Position numbers and translations under genes: made by a program. A model generated the notes under the pieces. The model was not told where the DNA came from and made no database searches. It saw only the letters and a program-made list of their open reading frames with translations. From Pseudomonadota bacterium (GTDB lineage Bacteria; Myxococcota_A; Polyangia; Polyangiales; Ga0077539): a stretch of DNA of 9,407 nt. Below, one piece after another: positions 4,712 through 9,407 of this stretch; the first letter of the stretch is position 1, and each line of letters begins with the position of its first letter. The stretch covers positions 1 through 9,407 of the forward strand of contig JAEYZO010000785.1 in assembly GCA_023428035.1 (NCBI GenBank), read 5' to 3'.

Positions 4712-7700
4712 ATGACGTCCTTTCGAAGTGCTCTGGCGCTGTTGCTTGTCTCGGTGCTCACGGCGTGCGCGATCGAGAACCCATCGGCCATCTCGCGACC
4801 CGACGGAGGGCCCTGCGGCGAGGGCGGCCAGCCCTGCTGTTACGCCCCGGGAGCGGGCGCGAGCGCGACGCCCACGGTGTGCACCGCGTCGAACGCGACC
4901 TGCATCGCGGGGACGTGCGTGGCCTGCGGCGGGCCGACCTCGACGCTCTGTGGCACGGGTGACAGCCGCACCTGCGTCGACCTGAACACCAACGCGAACT
5001 GCGGCGCGTGTGGCAACGCCTGCGCCCCGGGCACGCAGTGCGAGGCCGTGACCGCCGCGGGCGACGCGGGCGTCTCGGGCGGGATGGACGCGGGCCGCTC
5101 GGACGCGGGGACGATGCAGGACGCCGGGCCCAACGGCCCTGGCTTCGTGTGCCGTACCGTGTGCGTGGGCGGGCTCACCCGCTGCGGAGACCTCTGCCGC
5201 GACCTCGCCACCGACACGACCAACTGCGGCCGCTGCGGCAACGCGTGCAACTTCGCCAACGGCGTGCCGACGTGCGCGAGGGGCGCCTGCGGGCTCGCGG
5301 CCTGCGTCGCGAACTTCGGCAACTGCGACATGATGGACGCCAACGGCTGCGAGACCGACCTGCGCGCCGCTGTGATGCACTGCGGCGCCTGCGGCAACGC
5401 GTGCAACCTCCCCAACGCGACGCCCGTGTGCACGGCCGGCGCGTGCCGGGTGGGGAGCTGCAACCCGGGCTTCGCCGACTGCGACGGCAACCCCGCCAAC
5501 GGCTGCGAGGTCGACACCCGGGTGAACGTCGGCAACTGCGGCGCGTGCGGGAACATGTGCCCGCCGCCTCCGGTCGGCGGCACGGCGGTGTGCACCGGCG
5601 GGATGTGCACCGTGGGCCTGATGTGCCCCGCGGGCCGCGGCGACTGCAACGCGATGAGCGGCGACGGCTGCGAGACCGTGCTCAACACGGTCACCAACTG
5701 CGGCGCCTGCGGAACGACCTGCACCGTGATGAACGGCACCCCCGCGTGCACCGCGGGCGCCTGCGCCGTGGGCGCGTGCAACTCCGGCTTCGCCAACTGC
5801 GACGGGATGTACGCCAACGGCTGCGAGGTGAACACCAACATCAACGCGCAGAACTGCGGCGCGTGCAACCGCCTCTGCACGCTGCCGAACGTCACGACGC
5901 AGACCTGCGCGGGCGCGACGTGCGTCGTGTCGGGGCCGAGCGCGTGCAACTCCGGCTTCGCCAACTGCGACGGGATGCACCCCAACGGCTGCGAGGTGAA
6001 CCTCCAGACCGACAGCAGCAATTGCGGCGCGTGCAACAACCTCTGCCCCGCGGGCCAGCGATGCCAGGCGGGCGTCTGCACGACCACCTGCGCGACGGGG
6101 CTCACCAACTGCACGAACGTCTGCCGCGACCTCCAGAGCGACAACAACAACTGCGGGATGTGCGGCCGCGTCTGCCCCGCGGGTCAGAGCTGCAACGCCG
6201 GGGTCTGCGCCTGCCCGATGGGGCAGGACTACTGCCCGGCCATCCCAGCCTGCGTGAACTTCCAGAACGACAACAACAACTGCGGGATGTGCGGCCGCGT
6301 CTGCCCCGCTGGGCAGCGTTGCGGCGGGGGCGCCTGCTCGACCTCTTGCCCGTCGACGCAGACGAACTGCAGCGGCACCTGCCGCGACACCCGCAACGAC
6401 CCCCTCGCGTGCGGAAGCTGCGCGACGACGTGCTCCTTCACCCAGGGCGTGGCGGGCTGCAACAACAGCGCGTGCACCCTGCTCGCGTGCAACTCGGGCC
6501 GCGGCAACTGCGACGGCAACAACACCAACGGCTGCGAGACCGACACCAACACCAGCGCCGCCAACTGCGGCGTCTGCGGCAACGGCTGCCAGTTCGCCAA
6601 CGCCACCGCGTCGTGCGCCATGGGCCGCTGCGTGATGGGCACCTGCAACACGGGCTTCCGCGACTGCAACAACAACCCCATCGACGGCTGCGAGACCAAC
6701 ATCGCGAGCGGCGACGTGAACAACTGCGGCGGCTGCGGCACCGCCTGCGGCACCCCCCCCGTGGGCGCGACCTACTCCTGCACCGGGAGCATGTGCCGAC
6801 TGTCGATGCTCACCTGCCCCGCCGACCGACGCAACTGCGACGGCAACGACACCAACGGCTGCGAGACCTTCCAGCTCACCGACCCGCTCAACTGCGGCGC
6901 CTGCGGCACCGTCTGCTCGCAGACCGGCGGCACCCGGAGCTGCGTGGGCGGCACCTGCCGCATCGCCTGCAACGCCGGCCTGGGCGACTGCGACGGCTCG
7001 GTCACCAACGGCTGCGAGACGAACCTCAACACCAGCGCGACCAACTGTGGCCTCTGCGGCCGGGCGTGCTCCCTCGCCAACGCCACCGCGGGCTGCGCCG
7101 CGGGCGCCTGCACCGTCGCGAGCTGCAACTCCGGCTTCGCCAACTGCAACGGCACCGCGGGCGACGGCTGCGAGGTCAACACCCAGTCCGACAGCAACAA
7201 CTGCGGCGCCTGCGGCAACGTCTGCCCCGGCGGTCAGCGCTGCTCGGCGGGAACCTGCGTGTCGACCTGCCCCGACGGCCAGAACATCTGTGGGTCGAGC
7301 TGCGTGACCACCGCGACCGACCCCGACCACTGCGGCGGCTGCTCGATGGTGTGCTCGAACAACAACGTCGCCGCGCGCACCTGCACCGCGAGCGCGTGCT
7401 CTGGCGCGTGCTCGACGGGCTTCGCCGACTGCAACTCGAACCTCCGCACCGACGGCTGCGAGGTGAACACCAACACCAACGCCACTCACTGCGGCGGCTG
7501 CGGGATGGCCTGCTCGTCGAGCAACGTGACTCCGGCATGCTCAGGTGGCGTGTGCAACGGCGCCTGCGCGGCCGGCTTCGCCGACTGCAACGCCAACAAG
7601 CGCACCGACGGCTGCGAGGTCGACACCCGCGTCAGCCTCAGCAACTGCGGCGGCTGCGGCAACGCCTGCCCGGCGCGCGCCAACGCCACCGCGACCTGCG

Positions 7701-8170
7701 CGGCGAGCGCCTGCGGCTTCACCTGCAGCACGGGCTTCGGCGACTGCAACGGCACCGCGGGCGACGGCTGCGAGGCCGCGCTGAACACCGTCACCAACTG
7801 CGGCGCGTGCGGCGTGGTGTGCCCCTCGCGGCCGAACTCCACGCCGCTCTGCGCGGGCGCGCCCCTGAGCTGCGGCTACACCTGCAGCGCGGGCTTCGCG
7901 GACTGCAACCTGACGATGCCCGACGGCTGCGAGGTCCCCCTCGCCACCACGGGCGCCCACTGCGGCGCCTGCGGCGCGGCGTGCCCGTCCGGGTCGATGA
8001 ACGCCGACGGCGGCTGCGCGATGAGCCGCTGCACCTGCGACGCGGGCTTCGGCGACTGCAACAGCAGCCGCACCGACGGCTGCGAGACCCCGCTCAACAC
8101 CGCGACCAACTGCGGCGGCTGCGGCGTGACCTGCGCCGGCGACTGCTCCACCGGCACCTGCGTGCCCTAG
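4712..8170 (+). CDS. large cysteine-rich repeat lipoprotein (MXAN_6577-like modules)
   Basis: 1152 residues with 175 cysteines. ATG 4712 opens a clean lipoprotein signal: MTSFRS, a hydrophobic core and lipobox LTAC with Cys19, followed by Ala, so outer-membrane retention is likely. GTG 4703 is an alternative start nine bases upstream. After a short Cys-rich head come 21 modules marked by CGxC, first at residue 97 and last at 1134. Fifteen contain [DN]GCE (type A, about 52 residues: C-x2-C-x3-C-x8-C-x4-C-x4-C-x6-C-x7-C in a typical copy). Six CGxC sites instead follow a C[RV]xx segment; the short type B modules starting at the 7th, 8th, 9th and 15th CGxC sites are exactly 43 residues. Each of the 19 complete inner modules has exactly eight cysteines, so four disulfides per module is plausible outside the cytoplasm. 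Modules 1 and 2 are separated by a Cys-free Asp-Ala-Gly linker (about 5063-5142). The modules resemble the myxobacterial MXAN_6577-like cysteine-rich domain. The function is unknown; a rigid surface stalk, adhesin or metal-binding role is only inference. Automated pipelines have, as I recall, mislabelled relatives as tryptophan synthase alpha chain; there is no such domain here. Confidence 0.88.
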   Translation: MTSFRSALALLLVSVLTACAIENPSAISRPDGGPCGEGGQPCCYAPGAGASATPTVCTASNATCIAGTCVACGGPTSTLCGTGDSRTCVDLNTNANCGACGNACAPGTQCEAVTAAGDAGVSGGMDAGRSDAGTMQDAGPNGPGFVCRTVCVGGLTRCGDLCRDLATDTTNCGRCGNACNFANGVPTCARGACGLAACVANFGNCDMMDANGCETDLRAAVMHCGACGNACNLPNATPVCTAGACRVGSCNPGFADCDGNPANGCEVDTRVNVGNCGACGNMCPPPPVGGTAVCTGGMCTVGLMCPAGRGDCNAMSGDGCETVLNTVTNCGACGTTCTVMNGTPACTAGACAVGACNSGFANCDGMYANGCEVNTNINAQNCGACNRLCTLPNVTTQTCAGATCVVSGPSACNSGFANCDGMHPNGCEVNLQTDSSNCGACNNLCPAGQRCQAGVCTTTCATGLTNCTNVCRDLQSDNNNCGMCGRVCPAGQSCNAGVCACPMGQDYCPAIPACVNFQNDNNNCGMCGRVCPAGQRCGGGACSTSCPSTQTNCSGTCRDTRNDPLACGSCATTCSFTQGVAGCNNSACTLLACNSGRGNCDGNNTNGCETDTNTSAANCGVCGNGCQFANATASCAMGRCVMGTCNTGFRDCNNNPIDGCETNIASGDVNNCGGCGTACGTPPVGATYSCTGSMCRLSMLTCPADRRNCDGNDTNGCETFQLTDPLNCGACGTVCSQTGGTRSCVGGTCRIACNAGLGDCDGSVTNGCETNLNTSATNCGLCGRACSLANATAGCAAGACTVASCNSGFANCNGTAGDGCEVNTQSDSNNCGACGNVCPGGQRCSAGTCVSTCPDGQNICGSSCVTTATDPDHCGGCSMVCSNNNVAARTCTASACSGACSTGFADCNSNLRTDGCEVNTNTNATHCGGCGMACSSSNVTPACSGGVCNGACAAGFADCNANKRTDGCEVDTRVSLSNCGGCGNACPARANATATCAASACGFTCSTGFGDCNGTAGDGCEAALNTVTNCGACGVVCPSRPNSTPLCAGAPLSCGYTCSAGFADCNLTMPDGCEVPLATTGAHCGACGAACPSGSMNADGGCAMSRCTCDAGFGDCNSSRTDGCETPLNTATNCGGCGVTCAGDCSTGTCVP
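5772..5977 (+). repeat. 38-bp perfect direct repeat inside the lipoprotein gene
   Basis: Bases 5772-5809 and 5940-5977 are identical over 38 bp. The copies are offset by 168 bp, exactly 56 codons or one long module, and encode ACNSGFANCDGM. The exact nucleotide match, not just protein similarity, points to recent duplication or gene conversion between neighbouring type A modules. Confidence 0.95.
6139..6309 (+). repeat. 42-bp perfect direct repeat inside the lipoprotein gene
   Basis: Bases 6139-6180 and 6268-6309 are identical over 42 bp. The offset is 129 bp, exactly 43 codons or one short type B module, and the repeat encodes DNNNCGMCGRVCPA. It covers the junction of neighbouring type B modules and suggests recent tandem duplication. 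Confidence 0.95.
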
Positions 8171-8171
8171 T

Positions 8172-8195
8172 CGCGCCGCGAACCCTCCCGGCGCG
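8172..8195 (+). terminator. candidate hairpin terminator after the lipoprotein gene
   Basis: CGCGCCG (8172-8178) and CGGCGCG (8189-8195) form a perfect 7-bp all-GC stem with a 10-base loop, starting two bases after the TAG. No T-run follows, so it is not a classical intrinsic terminator. Its position directly after the stop and before a separate gene favours a terminator or 3'-end stabilising hairpin. Confidence 0.4.
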
Positions 8196-8206
8196 CGACG
8201 CCGCGC

Positions 8207-8212
8207 TACCCT
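8207..8212 (+). promoter_or_regulatory. -10-like TACCCT before the helicase gene
   Basis: TACCCT ends 13 bases before ATG 8226, in the 55-base gap after the lipoprotein gene. No -35 is recognisable. The bases between it and the ATG are nearly all pyrimidine, with no Shine-Dalgarno sequence, consistent with a leader of only a few bases. Confidence 0.3.
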
Positions 8213-8225
8213 CTCCTCCCCCGCC

Positions 8226-9407
8226 ATGCCCGCTCCACCCTGGTCCCGCGCGAAGGGGGTCGACGCCGCGCTCCGTCAGTGGCGCGACGACCCCTCGCTC
8301 CGTGACGGAACCGTCCTCGACCGCGCGCTCCCCCCGCGCTTCGGCCTGCCCGAGCCCATCCCCGACGCGCTCCCGCGACGCGTCGCCGACGGGCTCCGCG
8401 CCCGCGGCGTCACCGCCCTCTGGAAGCACCAGTCCGACGCCCTCACCCACGCCCTCGCGGGTGAAGGCTTCGTCGTCGCCACGCCCACCGCGTCGGGCAA
8501 GTCCCTCTGCTTTCACCTCCCGGTGATCGAGCGCCTCGCGGCCGACCCCGAGTCTCGCGCGCTCTACCTCCTCCCGACCAAGGCCCTCGCGCGCGACCAG
8601 GAGCGCTCCCTCGTCGAGCTCCTCCGCGCCGCCGGGATGCCGCCGTCGGTCGCCGTGTACGACGGCGACACCGCGCCCGACGCGCGCCGCGCCGCCCGCG
8701 ACAAGGCCCGGGTCATCATCACCAACCCCGACATGCTCCACGCGGCGCTGCTCCCGCACCACGCCACCTGGTCGCGCTTCCTGAGCTCGCTGCGCTTCGT
8801 CGTCGTCGACGAGCTCCACGCCTACGGGGGCGTCTTCGGCGCGCACCTCGCGAACGTGCTCCGTCGACTCACCCGCGTCGCGCGCTTTCACGGCGCGAGC
8901 CCGCGCTTCCTCTGCGGCAGCGCCACCATCGCGAACCCCGCCGAGCACGCCGCGCGCGTCACGGGCGCTCCCCTCGCCCTCGTCGACCGCGCGGGCGCCC
9001 CGTCGGGTCCGCGCACGGTGATGGTCTACAACCCGCCGCTGGTGAACACCGCCCTGGGGCTCCGCGCGAGCCACACCCGCGCCGCGGTGCGCTTCGCCGC
9101 CGACCTCGTGCGCGCGCGAGTCCCCACCATCGTGTTCGGCGGGAGCCGCAGCGCCGTCGAGACGATGCTGCGCTACCTGCGAGACGCGCTGGTGCCCGAG
9201 GGCGTCCCCGAGGAGGCCCTCGCGGCGTACCGGGGCGGGTACCTCCCGGAGCTGCGACGTCGCATCGAGAGAGGATTGCGAGACGGCGCGCTGCGCTGCG
9301 TGGTGGCGACCAGCGCGCTGGAGCTCGGCGTCGACATCGGCGACCTGGACGCCGTCGTGTGCGCGGGCTGGCCGGGCTCCCTCGCGGCGCTGTGGCAGCG
9401 CTTCGGC
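8226..9407 (+). CDS. MrfA/YprA-family DEAD/DEAH-box helicase, N-terminal part
   Basis: The frame is open from ATG 8226 to the window end: 394 residues of a superfamily 2 helicase, 3' end missing. Motifs in order are LWKHQSDAL (65-73, Q-motif-like), Walker A TPTASGKS (86-93), LPTKAL (116-121), TNPDMLH (166-172), Walker B/DExH as VVVDELH (192-198), GSATIANP (231-238), TIVFGGSRSAVE (301-312) and ATSALELGVDIGDLD (361-375). The window stops at QRFG, the beginning of motif VI. DELHxYxGVFGxHxANVLRRL followed by SATIANP is characteristic of the MrfA/YprA/Hrq1 group, 3'-5' helicases; B. subtilis MrfA works with the MrfB nuclease in mitomycin-damage repair. A C-terminal zinc-binding DUF1998-type region would be expected downstream. 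Repair of crosslinked or adducted DNA is inferred from the family. No nuclease partner is visible in the window. Confidence 0.92.
   Translation, partial: MPAPPWSRAKGVDAALRQWRDDPSLRDGTVLDRALPPRFGLPEPIPDALPRRVADGLRARGVTALWKHQSDALTHALAGEGFVVATPTASGKSLCFHLPVIERLAADPESRALYLLPTKALARDQERSLVELLRAAGMPPSVAVYDGDTAPDARRAARDKARVIITNPDMLHAALLPHHATWSRFLSSLRFVVVDELHAYGGVFGAHLANVLRRLTRVARFHGASPRFLCGSATIANPAEHAARVTGAPLALVDRAGAPSGPRTVMVYNPPLVNTALGLRASHTRAAVRFAADLVRARVPTIVFGGSRSAVETMLRYLRDALVPEGVPEEALAAYRGGYLPELRRRIERGLRDGALRCVVATSALELGVDIGDLDAVVCAGWPGSLAALWQRFG

Noticed and set aside
4208..7489. A - strand open frame of 1093 codons antisense to nadK and the lipoprotein gene
   Set aside because: The Ala/Gly/Val/Arg-rich repetitive product mirrors the codon bias and module periodicity of the sense gene. 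No recognisable motif, start context or promoter was seen.
5326..8087. EF-hand or thrombospondin type 3 calcium loops in the DCDGN…NGCE segments
   Set aside because: The D/N positions are suggestive, but the spacing does not match either motif and half the copies start with Asn. Calcium binding is left as a hypothesis.
4712..8170. Metallothionein-like or tryptophan synthase assignment for the cysteine-rich protein
   Set aside because: The lipoprotein signal and even eight-cysteine modules favour disulfides outside the cytoplasm, and no TIM-barrel or catalytic motif of tryptophan synthase is present.
5008..8526. A + strand open frame of 1172 codons, longer than the lipoprotein frame it overlaps and running into the helicase gene
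   Set aside because: Its product is Arg/Leu-rich with no domain. It is the out-of-frame shadow of GC-rich repeats, while the overlapped frames have a signal peptide, regular cysteine modules and helicase motifs.

Overview
The window is very GC-rich, densely coding and entirely on the + strand. It looks like a chromosomal segment of a myxobacterium (Myxococcota; a Polyangia/Sandaracinaceae-type genome is my best guess). The reasons are the extreme G/C third-position bias, a PEGA-type envelope protein with low-complexity linkers, a large cysteine-rich 'NCGxCG…NGCE' repeat lipoprotein of a kind I know mainly from myxobacteria, and Asp-Ala-Gly linkers. The assignment rests on recognition, not on a search.

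Layout. (1) 1-878: 3' part of a TPR/PEGA-like envelope protein with two in-frame hexanucleotide tracts. (2) 879-1002: intergenic region with a TTGACA-type promoter and a short leader hairpin. (3) 1003-2981: rplM (L13), rpsI (S9) and argC, tightly spaced and probably one transcript. (4) 3011-4629: a Nudix hydrolase (ADP-ribose pyrophosphatase-like) whose stop overlaps the start of a divergent NAD kinase, a likely co-translated pair in pyridine-nucleotide metabolism. (5) 4712-8170: a 1152-residue lipoprotein with 175 cysteines, built from 21 CGxC modules. (6) 8226-9407: the first 394 residues of an MrfA/YprA-type DEAD/DEAH helicase, cut by the window edge inside motif VI. No stretch over 300 bases lacks a gene. 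I see no tRNA, rRNA, CRISPR, insertion sequence or phage gene.

How the genes fit together. The ribosomal-protein/argC block is housekeeping. The Nudix and NAD kinase genes form one translational unit. The lipoprotein and the helicase each appear to start their own unit. Three genes without a visible Shine-Dalgarno sequence (Nudix, lipoprotein, helicase) each have a TATCCT/TATCGT/TACCCT hexamer 7-13 nt before ATG, which suggests leaderless or very short-leader transcripts. rpsI and argC instead have purine-rich ribosome sites and no such hexamer.

The most interesting object is the cysteine-rich lipoprotein. All 19 complete inner modules have exactly eight cysteines. They fall into two size classes (about 52 residues, and exactly 43). 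In all 15 'GCE' modules, two loop positions carry one Asp and one Asn in strictly complementary fashion. I found no convincing evidence for an undescribed multi-gene system.
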